64,000 nt of DNA from Pyxicephalus adspersus (GCF_032062135.1 NC_092861.1:123709085-123773084), one strand, 5' to 3'. Counted from the first letter of the stretch, positions 37,961 through 49,601 are shown. The notes: generated from the letters alone by a model not told the origin. Numbers and translations: made by a program.

Positions 37961-39640
37961 TAAATCTGCGATGGAACGTAACAAGCATTGTTGAAGGAGT
38001 GCTTTGGTAAAATATAACCGAATGTCGGTCGTTTACACGCAATGCAAATCGGCTTCATAAAAAAGGTCCTGTTTTTATTCCTAATCTATAACAACAAAAG
38101 TTTTTTAAAATGGGATTTATATGCTAAAAACAACTGGTTGTAAACATAATATAATGCCTTGCTGTTTAACATACTGGTATGCAACATTGTAGTTTTTGAG
38201 TTTACCAAAAAAAGCAGTGCAATGGCAGTGATCACATTTAAATGGCATAACCCGTAGCAACCAGATATTACTCTTCAGAATTTACAGCAGCCAGTGAATT
38301 GCAGATTGGTTGCTGGGGGCTACTGCATTTTGCCTGATTAAATAAGCCCGCAAGTCTTGCATTTTATATTCGCACAATTAGATTCTTTAGCTATGATGTG
38401 ATCTGACCTAGAGGAGTAATTCAGGCGACAAGACTCTGCGTTTTTTGGCAAATGTCCATTCACACATAAGTAATATTTTCATTTTTGCCCAAAACTGAAC
38501 AGAATATATTGGCTTGCTGAAGGCAGTTTGACTTCTTACAGTTCTAAGTAGTCCTGATATGGAATCCCACGTGGTGAGCAGTATATATCAAAGAAGTCCC
38601 AAATCCATTAAGAGTTTCACAATTAGAGAAATGCATTACAACTCATAATGTATTCTAAATCTGAGGTTTAAGGACTCTTGTTGACATTAGCAGATCTCAG
38701 CTGAGGATCTAATATTATTCTTTGTCTACAATGCTGCAGCACTTTTGCAGCAAGATAGCACCATCTAGAGGCCAAAGTACGAACCTGCAGAAGGTGCCAT
38801 TTATTTCACAAGACGGGGTCAATTTTTTTTTCAAAGTATAAGAGCCTGATTTCTATTGAAAAAATAAATAGTAAGAGGTATCCTATTATATTTAGGAGTG
38901 CTACAAATGACACATGTTTACTGTTCTGAATCAGAAAATACCCAATCAATGCAGAATTTTGCAAATAAGTACACCTAAAGGCTCCAGTCTACAAAAAAGT
39001 ACCAAATCCTGTTTTTGTGATGAACAGGATTCATAAGGAAAGCAAAAAAAAAAAAAAAACGAATATACTTCCCCTGTGTCTCCTATGCTCCCTTTCCTGG
39101 ACACTGCAGTTCAATAGGAGGGTTTCTGTAACAGAGATAGTGCTGTCAGAAGGCAATGGGAAGGTGCTGAATACCAAATGACAGAGAGTCACAATGGTAA
39201 TTTAATGCAGTACATGTATATACAGGCTACACAGGGGCCAACAGGACCAATAATTCAGGAGTGGAGCAGCATTGGTGCCACAACATTACAGGAAAGTGAT
39301 ATAGGTGGACTAGAAGGATCAACAGGTATTTGACTTTGCAGGGGACTAAGAGAAACCTGCAAGAGTAGATTTTATTGTATTTACAGTAGATTATAATTAT
39401 AATTAAGTGATGCAGCACATATTTTTATTGGGAACCCATAGGTATATGTTTGTCTACTTATATGGAAGGATCTCAATTTTGGTGTCCCGTACTACAACTA
39501 GCAGCAAAGCCCATATTGTCCCAACATTAACCTAGCACCTAGTCTAATCTGCAAAAAATAAAAACAGAACAATAATTTTCTCTTTTTCATTTGCTGCAGT
39601 ATAAAGGGTTTGGTTCCCACTTAAGGACATGATTTACATG
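37961..39640. other. Intron sequence with minor repeat debris
   Basis: GATTGGTTGCTGGGGGCTAC near 38305 resembles a common amphibian MITE end. The remainder is AT-rich and unrecognised. Confidence 0.35.
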
Positions 39641-39648
39641 GAAATATA

Positions 39649-40434
39649 CAGGTAGTTCCTGGGTTACATACAAGATAGGGACTATGGGTTTGTTCTTAAG
39701 TTGAATTTGTATGTAAGTCGGAACAGGTACATTATTTTAATAAATGCAATTTGTTTGTCTAAACATATTATTAGACAGCATGGTGTCACTTACTATATAA
39801 AGTCCTCACTGTGAGCTAATCACAAACAAAGCAAAAAAAAAAACTAAGAAGCCTAAAAATAAACAACTGCAGAGTTTGTCTTGGTCACTAAAAAGTTACA
39901 AGAGGCAGCAGAAGAAGCTCGTCCCCTAAGATCACTACAACCTTAGGCTGGGTCTACACAGACGTTTTAAAAACACATGTAAACATTCCTATTGCTTTTA
40001 TATGCTTTTTTAAGCCCTTTTATTAGCGTTTTAAAGCTTGCCTTTAAAACGCTGGAAAAAGCCTATGGCGCACTTTCCCGCGTTTTTCCAAGTATTTAAA
40101 CGCGTTTACATTTTAAGTGCTTTGTTTTAGCATTTTTATTGTTTAAACGTTTAAGATAAAGTTCATAAACGTGCCTCAAGGAAACGTCCTGATGTAGATT
40201 AGCCCACTAGAATGCATGGGGATTTCAAACATGGGCTTTAAAAGCCTCAGGTTAAACACTGGGCAAACAGTCCATGTAGACTAAGCCTTAGCTGTGTTTG
40301 GCAAAAGATTAGTTCTGCAAGTCATGCAAACCGCCCCCCTCCAAGTCTCTGTTCTGCACACAGCGAGCAGGGAAATCCTGTTCGTATCTAGGAGGCGTCC
40401 ATATGTCGGATGTCCTTAACCCAAGGACTACCTG
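39649..40434. mobile_element. Mariner-type MITE (TA target) with a nested insertion
   Basis: Ends CAGGTAGTTCCTGGGTTACA and, inverted, CAGGTAGTCCTTGGGTTAAG, with TA on both sides. Positions 39946-40287 are a separate element inserted into it, so the host element is about 440 bp without it. Confidence 0.7.
39946..40287. mobile_element. Harbinger-like MITE nested in the mariner-type MITE
   Basis: Ends GGCTGGGTCTACACAGACG and, inverted, GGCTTAGTCTACATGGACTG. TTA flanks both sides, as a 3-bp TWA target duplication. The interior has paired ACGTTTTAAA-type words. Confidence 0.72.
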
Positions 40435-40784
40435 TATGTGTTTTTCTTGTGTTAGTATTGTTGCGTTCTGGCTCACCCACACATTACAAAACTGCCAAAT
40501 AGATCAGTTGGCTTCCCGATAAATTGGCCCTAGTGTGACTATGGCAAAGACATTCCACTATAAACTCCTTTGGGGACAGGGGCTGATGTGAATGGTTCAA
40601 TGTTCTCTCTACAAGCTACAGAAAATGTGTTGGAGTTGTGTAAATGAATAGGTTATATACACATATGGGCAGTATTGTTTGACAAATTCTGCATGATTCT
40701 GTAACTTTTATGAAACAGGAATAATTGCATAATGGTTTTAGAACAGCAAAATGCAATAACAATACATTTTTGTTTGCTTAGATT

Positions 40785-41063
40785 AGTGTTTTTCAGCTAG
40801 GGTTTCTCCAGAAATTGCTAGAGGTTCCCTGAGCGATTAGCAATTTGTGACTCTCAGTTTAGTTTATGTGACACCAATGATCTTTTTGGCCATTTGTAAG
40901 GGTGACATTCCTCCCACTGGCCAGGAATGTAGGAGGCATTCTTCACACTGACCACCACACTAATGTACTGTGAGATGTGAATATAGCATTTATAGCAGGG
41001 TTCCCTGAAAATCTGAAAGTTATTTCAAGGGTTCCCCCATGTTAAAAAAGTTGAGAAAGGCTG
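40785..41063. mobile_element. hAT-type MITE
   Basis: TAGTGTTTTTCAGCTAGGGT at the left and AAAAGTTGAGAAAGGCTG at the right are inverted. Inner GGTTCCCTGAG and GGGTTCCCTGAAAATCTGAA are also paired. Flanks GCTTAGAT and GTTTGGGA may be a worn 8-bp duplication. Confidence 0.6.
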
Positions 41064-41105
41064 GTTTGGGACAACAAAGAAAGCAGCTACAATAAAGTGT
41101 ACCTG

Positions 41106-42160
41106 TATCGGGCCCATTATTTATATTATTATTATTATTATTATTATTAATAAACAGGATTTATATAGCGCCAATATATTACGCAGCGTTGTACAATAAA
41201 TAGGGGTTGCAAATGACTGACGGATACAGATAGTGATACATGAGAAGAGGACCCTGCCCCGAAGAGCTTACAATCTAGTAGGTGGGGAAAACTACAGACA
41301 ATAGGAGGGGGATATGTAGTGGTGGGAAGTAGTGATGGTTTCTAAAAACAGAAGAAGACGGGTAGGCAAGTTTGAAAAAATGGGTTTTGAGCGCTCTTTT
41401 AAATGAGCAGAAAGTAGGAGCAAGCTGAATAGGACGAGGAAGACCATTCCAGAGAGTTGGAGCAGCTCTAAAGAAGTCTTGTATCCGTGCGTGTGATGAG
41501 ATTATGAGTGAGGAAGTCATTAGTAGGAGGAGGAGCAGAGAGAGCGGCTGGGGGAGTACTTTTTTTACCAAGTCAGAAATGTAATAGGGACAATCCCTGT
41601 GGAGGGATTTGAAGGCAAAGCACAGGAGCTTGAATTTGATTCTAAGGTGAAACGGAAGCCAGTGTAGAGATCTGCAAAGAGATGCAGCGGAAGAGGAGCG
41701 GTGGGAAGGATGGATGAGTCTGGCTGCAACATTCATGATAGATTGTAGAGGAGAGAGTCGGGTTAGTGGAATACCAGAGAGGAGGAGGTTACAGTAGTCC
41801 AAACGAGAGATGAGAAGATCTACAAGGAGTTTGGTGGTCTCAGAGGACAGGTAGGGGTGGATTTTGGAGATGTTGCATTGATGAAAGTGACAGGACCTGG
41901 AAATGTTCTGAATATGGGGGGTAAATGAGAGGGCAAAGTCAAAGGTGACACCAAGACAACGTGCCTGAGGAGAGGGCCGAATAACAGTGTTGTTAACAGT
42001 TAGATATATGTCAGGGGGAGATTTGGAATTTGAGGGGGGGATGATGATGAGTTCTGTTTTATCCAGGTTGAGTTTATGAAAACTCATAAGTTTTAGGTCC
42101 ATGAGTGGTGCATGAGGGTACAGACTAGACTTTAGTTGGCACACTGTACTGCTATCATGG
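41106..42160 (-). mobile_element. L2-like LINE, 5'-truncated, with reverse-transcriptase C-terminal ORF
   Basis: A 289-codon frame (41275-42144) runs without stops. It contains KLNLDKTELIIIPP, CLGVTFDFALSFTPHI, SRLDYCNLLLSGIP, SLHWLPFHLRIKFK and TLWNGLPRPIQ, the usual end of the L2-clade reverse transcriptase protein. The 3' region follows (CAATCTAGTAGG complement, GCAACCCCTATTTATTG complement) and ends in a (TAA)n/(TTA)n tail (41118-41150). The GTG taken as start is not genuine; the 5' part is missing and an internal deletion precedes KLNLDKTE. The intact 289 codons suggest a fairly recent insertion. Confidence 0.87.
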
Positions 42161-45138
42161 ATGGAGCCCCTTAAATCTTTTTCAAACTTGAAATTTGAAT
42201 TCCCTTAAACTATATGTCTAACCAGAACTTTTTTATTAGCTTTCAAAAACATAGAAGTGAATGATTAGAAGATCAGGAAAAAGAGGACTAGGACCTTTGT
42301 CAAACTTTTATTGCTGTCTACATACTTTTTGGGTAAAATCATTTTATTAGTGACACAGAAAGTGATTGTAAATTAAAGTGCAACATTTGTCACTAGAACA
42401 AGAGTTTGGGCACAAATAACAATAAATACAGTGACAGAGCAATGAACCTTTTCTATTCTAACTAAAAAGTTATCACTATACATACGCTTTAAGTTGACAA
42501 AGATGTCAACCCGGGGAATAGTTTAGGGTGATAAGCTTATGGTATGCACTGCAGGAAAAATTTGGTGTGGCGATCAAGGCAATAACTGAAATTAATGAGC
42601 CACTTATGCCCCTTTCAAAAATGGCAATCAAGTGAATGGAGCTTCTGATCAACAATTTGGCATAATTATGATATAGGGATCAAAGATTGCCCTATTATCA
42701 ATTTGATGTTGTCAAACTGTCAAAAAAAAAAAAGAAAAAACAAAGAAGAGGTGCTCTTTTATGCGATCACAATTTCTTATAAATAGGCCCAAAAATCTTG
42801 CATTGTAAAAAGAATTAGTAAAGCATGTCTACATTGTTAGATGTGCAATTAGGCAAGAAGGACCTTCTTATCTAATGAGCAAATATAACTGAGCCCATGT
42901 ACATGTACAGTGTAGTTGAAAAGTCCATTTTAAGGTTTTTTGTTCTCCCCAGGTAGGCTTTCCTACTCATAGGAGCACATTTAGCATCCAACCTTCCAGT
43001 GAATACATAAAATAGATTCTATACATAGTTGGGAGTATAGAAAGAAACCTCTGTGTTTCTTAGCTGAAGCTGCTTCCTCAAGGGTGAAATGGTATCCATG
43101 TGGAAAAGATATACAGAATCATCAGGAAGAGTCATTGGAATGAAATGGGTAGGATTTAACTTACAAAATGAAAGCAATACGATAGAAGAACTGGTGGATA
43201 AACCATTCATGTGCATTGGCAACAGCTTAGCTGCACATTTCTAAAAAGTAAATACTGCAAATTTACTAGATGTATAGTTTTTAAATGTTGGGTTAAGTAC
43301 TGGGACAGTGGGAAAGGGGCAAACTCCACAATATTGAAGAAGAAGAATAGTCCCAGCCCAGATGACCAATGTGAGGGGTCAGGGGAAAAAAACATCTCGG
43401 GCCACCACATCACAGCCAAAAAACAACCCATCCATTGCTCTTTCTCTTTGGTACCAAGCCAAAAAATATTTGTCAGATCAAATCTGATCCTGTGTGAGCA
43501 GGGTAAAGGCCACCCCATTAACCTGTGCACAGACATTCAGACATAATGGTGCCAAACTCAGAAACCAAAGCCCATGAAACAAAAAAAAAAAATATGGCCT
43601 CTCCAGTCATTGTTATCCCTAAACGTTGGTGGCTGGCAGTGCCTACTGGTCTTCATAGACAGGAGTAAAATAATTTGTTTCGGTCTTTTAGCCCAGGCTC
43701 TTGCTATATTTTTAGGCATAAAAATATATACTGTAATCCTATAGGCAAAGGGAATACATGTCTACAACAGTCACATCAAACACACTCCACTTTTCCTACA
43801 AATCAACACCCATTTGTATCCCTATCTACACACACGTTGTAACAAACTTCTCATTCACTTAGTAATGGACGCTTGATCATACAGTCAATCAGAGCCAGTT
43901 TTATAAAAAAAAGGAGACTTGAAACCTGTCAAAGAAGGCGATAAATTTCGAGAAATACAATAGAAATAATGGCTATTGGAGATGGTAATCCATGGAATGT
44001 ATTGATCAGTGGAGGGAAGCAGTTTGGGCTTCACCACAGGCTCTCTTACCTCCTCTGCCAGTCAATAACGAGCCAGGAGTGTCCTGTACTTGTCAATATC
44101 ACTTAATTAAATACCTAGAATCTAATACAAAATTTAGCACTACAGCGATGGTAAAAGCGGACCATGTAGTGTATAAAATATATAGGTAGTATTCACAAAG
44201 TATAAAAGACAACAACAAAATGAAGCAAAAAATTTGTAAAGAAGACAGAGAAAAAACAATAAAGGAAGAATTAAGGGGATGATTCTAAACAGCCTTGAAA
44301 TGTCAGCGTACATGAAACAGAGCCTCTTCTGTGGGATCTATGAGCTACTATCCAATACTCCCCACAGATCTAAGCTCCGTACTGCTCCGAAACACCACCT
44401 GTTTACAATTTACTGCTAGGAAAGGCAATTTTAGTAATGGCTACACTTCTCAAAAGGACTACTGGCTCTTAAAGACGTGCTTAAAAGACACTAAGCTATA
44501 CAACCGGGTTCTTTTATTTATCAATATCTAGCCAAGAATTAGCAGATAAGGAGAGCTGAAGGTAAACAAAAATTCTGAATTAAATATACAACATGAGTTT
44601 GTGGGTATTGTTCTTGTTGGAAAACAAAAAATTGTGTTCTTTTAACGTTTTAAAAAATTAAAACCTATTAGTTAAGTGATGTTGCTTTTGACTCTATTTG
44701 GCCAATACACACAATAATGTTTGATCTACCAAGAAAGCCTCCCACCTAGTAATGTCTGACCACAAATGCCTGCATACTCAGTTGCAAGGAAGTTTCAAAC
44801 CATATAATGCAACAACAACAAACAAGGATGATGAATCAACCAGCAGCTTAAATACATAGGATAGGCATCAGGGATTCTGCATTCTTTCAATTATAATATA
44901 ATATATATATACCCCATACTTTGGGGTGTTCTAAAATGACCACAGCCTAAGGATACCAGTTGTGGACCACAAACCTGTTGTCTCAGGGTATTCTGAAGTC
45001 AGTGCTGATGGACACCATACTCCATAGGCAGCCTGTTGTAATCTTTTGGTATACCATACTTTGCATAAACTCTTCACACATACAAGAATAATGAATCGGC
45101 AAACAGATTAGGTATGATTTAGGTAGAATAGACTTTAC
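42161..45138. other. Intron sequence beside exon B, mostly unrecognised
   Basis: AT-rich. Overlapping short frames on both strands at 43207-43546 look like chance. From about 44880 to 45110 lies a segment distantly like 45250-45460 (both contain TTTG(C/T)ATAA...CACAC), so exon B sits between two repeat-like stretches. Confidence 0.35.
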
Positions 45139-45207
45139 AGATTTCGTCCAGGGCTGCTGCCTGCCGTTTTTGTAGATCACCCAGAGACCTCATAAATCTA
45201 AGATGTT
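45139..45207 (-). CDS. Exon B of the split gene (22 codons)
   Basis: The exon is 69 nt. Its acceptor is TTTCTGTTTAGAATTTCAG, and a second usable AG lies 6 nt upstream but gives the wrong phase. Its donor is ATCT|GTAAAG. It takes two bases, AA, to complete the lysine codon begun by exon A, so the join reads ITPWI-K-HLRFM, and it leaves one base, T. The product contains MRSLGDLQKRQAAAL, a clearly helical stretch with codon use unlike chance frames. The exon lies between two diverged copies of a repeat-like segment (about 45017-45090 and 45318-45390) but does not look like part of them. The following intron is about 28.9 kb, the largest in the model. Confidence 0.72.
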
Positions 45208-46212
45208 CTGAAATTCTAAACAGAAAGGGGTGGGTTTTAGTCAGCTTCCATGTTTAATGGCCAATATTATATTAGAAGACCTCTGTCTTTTGGAGTCTCG
45301 GGGAAACCAGGGGCACCGTACTGTAACCTCTGATGTCCAGTGTATCATTCTTTGTATAAGCCCTGCACACTTGTGACAAGATGTCCCACCGCCATTAGGA
45401 GTGTTTGGGGCATAGAAGAGACCTCTCTGAAAATGAGGGGTATTTATGAACACCTTGTGATACTCAAAGACTGCACCTAGTATTAGAAAGATAAAAGGTC
45501 AGGTCCTGAATTTATACATATCAATCTCTACAGCCTTTTATATTTTACCCTGTTACCGCTACCCTATCCGTTCTTAAAAATGAGGAAATCAATCCCAGTT
45601 CAATTAGATTAACCCTAATACAGTAATGTATGAAAGTCTAAAAAAAATACAATTTTGGATAAAGAATAATTAATACCCATTAGGAGAGATTTATAATACC
45701 GTCCTTTGTCCTTACCAGTAATGGAAAATGCTCAAATCTGCTTGAAACTAGTAAAAGAAAAGGCAAAGGTGCACATGAGCAATATACACTACAGAAGGTC
45801 CCCATCATGGCATATCTGTGTGCTCCCTGAACTTTCTGAGTTCCAAGCTATGCGGCATTTATATAGAGCATGAACAGAGATCAGATTAACGTAGAGACCT
45901 AATTTTTTTTCTAGTTTTTGATTAATAAAATATACATCTTTGTTCTTGTCTACACTTTGTCAAAAGTAAAAGCAAAGCCTTTTTTTATTTCCAAATAACT
46001 GTGACATTCTTTGTACTTTGTACCTTTAAAAAAGGCCTGTTCTAGTTTTTACATCTTTTTATCCATTGTTTACCGGCCCATAATAGAAATGTAAAAAGTG
46101 CTCTGGTCCATGAACGGTAGAAGAGCTGAAACGGTTAAAGAGTTGCAGCTATGGTGAAAACCCTGCTGTCTTTCACTCATAAATGTATATTTAAAAAGAG
46201 GAAGCTACTTAC
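45208..46212 (-). other. Intron between exons A and B
   Basis: About 1 kb. The first part (45250-45460, minus frame 45241-45453) resembles repeat sequence. The rest is AT-rich and unrecognised. Confidence 0.4.
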
Positions 46213-46315
46213 TAATCCAAGGAGTGATTAGTTCATAGTACATGGTCCAAGCAACATCACCAGACACTTCCTGCTCCTCCAGACTCCTTCCTTTCTCAGT
46301 GTAATTGTGGTCCAC
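46213..46315 (-). CDS. Exon A of the split gene (34 codons)
   Basis: The exon is 103 nt. Its acceptor ends GCTGGACAG after a fairly pyrimidine-rich run, with a branch-like CTGAT about 30 nt upstream. Its donor is ATTA|GTAAGT, a near-perfect consensus. Only one frame stays open to the donor. It starts at a codon boundary and leaves one base, A. The product begins VDHNYTEKGR, contains DVAWTMYYEL and ends ITPWI, which reads as an amphipathic helix rich in aromatics. An alternative acceptor at 46337 would add seven in-frame residues (LVHLAGQ) but has a poorer pyrimidine tract. No upstream exon with a matching phase was found up to 64000. The other two frames hit stops before the donor. No family was recognised. 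Confidence 0.72.
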
Positions 46316-47096
46316 CTGTCCAGCAAGATGGACAAGCTCAGATCAGTCGGTTTATTGGTAAGGATGTAAATGTCATAAGTGCAGCTTGGCACAGCCGTTT
46401 GTTCCTAGATTAATGGCCTGTCATTTCCTGTGCCTAGTAAATACAGAATAATAATAGATACTCTTTATCTTAAATAATGCTTACATTTTTGTAGATGAAA
46501 CAAATAGCATGGACTGGGGCAGCAGAACTCCCAAATAAATGTCCATTACTACAAGGGATTGGCCCCTTACTTCCCCCTTTTACTAACTTAGTTATCCCAC
46601 TTTTTTGGTCTGATGTATAGACATCTATAAAAATGTTACAGTAAATAAATCTTTATTATTAAAGTAATAGTAAGTAATCAAAGCTATTTAACTACTAGAC
46701 AACCTATCTCACCTCTACAGTATATAATTGCATTTCTAAATTTGAAAGGCCAGTATAAAATTTTGTGGTAAAAAGAGTTAAAATAAAATTGCATTTGGCC
46801 AATCAATTTTTGCATATTAAGACTTCATGGTCTCAAAAAAAAAAGTATGGTAGCGGCATGTCATTTACCTTGATACTTGGCTCCTTTTTCCTATTTTATC
46901 TCTAAGAGGTATGGAGCAGTTCTAGTACTTCTTGAGATTGCACCCATCAATTTGATACTTTCAGGTTCTCTACTCTGAACAAATCTATATGGTTACAAAG
47001 AAGAAGTTTTTAGTAGAATATTAGTGGTGCACATTGAAAAATTTTAGTTTATCTCCAGAAAAAAAATGTAAAATTCCTCCACACCACCCACTAATC

Positions 47097-47460
47097 CAGT
47101 GGTCACCAAACAGTGGTCCGGGAGAAAATTTTGGTGGTCCACAGAAAAATGTGGACATTGTTTGCAATTTTTATGTTTTATTATTAACAAAAATATTAAT
47201 ATAATAAATTGTTATATTCTGAATGACATTTTTCACCTTTATATTGCACTAAATTCACGAACTTTACTAATGATGGAACAACAAGGGAGGCACAGCGTGA
47301 CGTCAGTGTAGTGTTAAGTTGTACGAGGAAACTGTTGCCGAGCCGTACGCTTCAGTATTGTTTCCATCATTACAACAGTCACCCCATTCCGGGAATACCG
47401 ATTCTGATCCGACTGTTTTATTTTATTTGTTTATTTCTCAGATACCCTCTTAGGTAAGTA
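47097..47460. mobile_element. hAT-like left end, possibly of a longer element
   Basis: Begins CAGTGGTCACCAAACAGTGG then TCCGGGAGAAAATTTTGG. A GTGACGTCAG site follows at about 47297, unusual in this AT-rich region. No transposase sequence and no right end seen. Confidence 0.45.
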
Positions 47461-47584
47461 TGACCATAACTGTGTATTTTCTTTAACCGGTATATTAAAT
47501 AGCATCAAATAGTTTGACTTTGATAACTATCATTTCTTGTTTGGTCTTAGATTGGAATGAAATAGACCCATAATGAGCGAGAAA

Positions 47585-47731
47585 AAGCAAACAATTACCT
47601 ATTTCTTTTTTTTTTAATTGTTTTTTCCCCCCCCCCCCCCCCCCGAAAAAAAATAGAAGGAAATTTTACCTTTTATTAAAGGATTGTCCACCCTATTATG
47701 TGGGGTAAATTTTAGTTTAGGTCCGCTTTAA
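47585..47731. mobile_element. TTAA-type MITE family 2, right part, with an 18-C run
   Basis: The end GTTTAGGTCCGCTTTAA and upstream GGATTGTCCACCCTA match the part at about 48100-48165. A run of 18 C occupies 47627-47644. Confidence 0.55.
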
Positions 47732-47950
47732 GTGTTGAGCATTCTGAATATTGGAGGCCTGAAGGAATCTCACAGGCCTGAATATTGCAATGTGCAATAA
47801 TTAACATTGGAAACGAACGACTAACAATCGATCGTTAACAAAAAAAGTGAACGACAGGCCAATGACGCCGATGAACACTGGAAACAAACGACAGTGTTGA
47901 GCATTCTGAATATTGGAGGCCTGAAGGAATCTCACAGGACCGAACATTGC
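47731..47950. repeat. Direct repeat (161-bp spacing) around a Harbinger-like fragment
   Basis: GTGTTGAGCATTCTGAATAT and the following 26 bp occur identically at 47732 and 47893. Between the copies (47809-47893) is a decayed inverted fragment of the CpG-rich Harbinger MITE (ACGAACGACTAACAATCGAT, ATGACGCCGATGAAC). Confidence 0.8.
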
Positions 47951-47972
47951 AAACAAGAATCTTTATATATAA

Positions 47973-48170
47973 TTAAAGAGGAACTTTATAAACTAAAAGT
48001 GCTTAAAACAAAAAAAAACACTTACCTTCAATCCCGCAGGGCAGTCTGATCAACGGTGTTGCACCTAAAAAAAACCTAAACAAACAGAATTTTTACTTTA
48101 CATGAAAGGGTTGTCTACGCTTTTACATAAAAATTAAATTTCTGAGTTTAGGTACGCCAGTAAAAAAAAA
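47973..48170. mobile_element. TTAA-type MITE family 2, second copy
   Basis: Starts TTAAAGAGGAACTTTATAAA. The interior CACTTACCTTCAATCCCGCA and the right part GGGTTGTCTACGCTTTTACA resemble 47645-47731. Confidence 0.55.
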
Positions 48171-49600
48171 AAAAAAAACAATTCATATCACAAACATTTA
48201 TTTCACACCTTCACTATTTACTGAAACAAATTTTGAAACTATATTATTAGTAGCAGCAGAAAAGTTCACATAAACTCAGGCTGCAAGTCCTTATCTGTCC
48301 TCTCTGTCCCGCAGCAAAATGGAAAGCTACAAGGCCTGAGGTCACATTCCCTAACCAGTGGGGTCTATGTTCCTACCTTGTACTTCAAGAAAGTAGCCCA
48401 GAATTCCACAGGGCTCCAGCTTAAGAAGCAAAGCCTTCCCCCATGATGGCTGCCTGCATGATAAAGGAACATTGTAGACCAATAAAAAAAATGCATAGAC
48501 TTACACAAAATGGCTGCCCTCTGACTGGAATCCTAGAAGCCTAGAGAAGGCAGCAATATACATAAATAGCTCCATCTAGTGGCCAGTGCGAATTAGTGCA
48601 TAAACAGAATACCAAATACATAAACACTATCTTCAGATTCTGTGGTGTCCTCCATGACAGACCAGTGCTTGTCTACATAAAGTACTACTGCTGTTTCAGC
48701 AGAAATAAGAACACTTTACCAATCAATGACCCCTTAATATTATTCAAATAGCATTAACATCTTGAAGGTGTAATTAAATAAACATATGAACAATAATGAT
48801 AATAATTGCAGCCTGCCAGTCCTTAAACGCGAAGTTTACTTCAATGAATCCCCACACTCGGGATTAGTTTTTTTCCTCGGGTTTCATTTTTTTTATCTGG
48901 TCACGCTGCCAGTAACACACTTCCTGTACAAGGGTGACAACGTTCAGTCGATGTTCTGTATCTAGAAGTTGCAGCATTATCACAGAAAGAAGGTTTCTGT
49001 TCATTAAATTTCTGACCAAAGATCAACAGGTTATTTTTCCACATAAAACAATAACAAACCATTTTTTCATGTATTTTAAAGAAAAAGCCAAATAAAAAAG
49101 TTCATGTTAGGGTTTCCATGTACCTAAAGTCTCCTAGTGACCAAGGCAGCAAAAACAGAAAAACAGGAGGGAATGAGGAGATTTATGAAAATATTCTACA
49201 CAACCTTTCTGTTTTTCACTAATCCTTATAACAATTTAAATTTAGATGTAAATATTATTTTTAAAATACCAGCCCTCCTGTGTTTTTTAAATTATATTTG
49301 ATTGCAATGTATCAAAGCAAAAAGCCTGTACCTACTCCGCATATACCTACCTGTCACTTTGCCCATATATAGATTATATAAATATTTGGGCAATACCTAG
49401 ATGCCCAGGCTAAATTTAGCATTCGTTGGTAAACAGTTACTCTATGGGAACTACTTTCAAGGCAGCAAATTTGACATTCCCTGGTAGAGGATCAATTATT
49501 GCCATTGAAACACATGGAGCTGAAAGATTCTACACCAGGGAAGATTTCAGTGAATGTCAGATTCACAGCTTTAAAAATAGATCCCAATGATCAGTTTGAA
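48171..49600. other. Sequence upstream of exon A, nothing certain
   Basis: A segment at 48440-48490 (ATGGCTGCCTGCATGATAAA, GGAACATTGTAGACC) is shared in diverged form with 57440-57490, so an unnamed repeat is present. No exon found. Confidence 0.35.
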
Positions 49601-49601
49601 T

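Larger units (their letters stand above)
16223..45138 (-). other. Large intron (28.9 kb) between exons B and C
   Basis: Bounded by GTAAAG (45138) and the acceptor TATCTAAAG (16223). It holds most of the LINE/SINE and MITE insertions of the window and four or more repeat-free blocks that read like conserved elements. No further in-phase exon was found inside, but exons whose length is a multiple of three cannot be excluded. Confidence 0.45.
1..46315 (-). other. Gene locus: nine candidate exons of an unrecognised protein-coding gene (partial)
   Basis: Nine minus-strand exons (103, 69, 52, 84, 23, 39, 109, 11 and at least 127 nt) join in phase at all eight junctions: 1|2, 1|2, 2|1, 2|1, 1|2, 1|2, 2|1, 1|2. 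None creates a stop codon, and the joined frame gives about 205 residues. Introns are about 1.0, 28.9, 1.1, 2.0, 6.2, 3.9, 0.12 and 2.5 kb. The product is rich in Leu, Gln, Glu and Lys, with helical or coiled-coil stretches and a Cys-bearing segment, and has no signal peptide or membrane span in the visible part. I do not recognise the family. The first visible exon starts mid-protein and the last runs off base 1, so both ends are outside the window. The phase chain is seen directly; that it is one transcript is inferred. Confidence 0.66.

Noticed and set aside
43207..43546. Overlapping 109- and 111-codon frames on both strands
   Set aside because: Mirror frames of equal length with no domain; chance.
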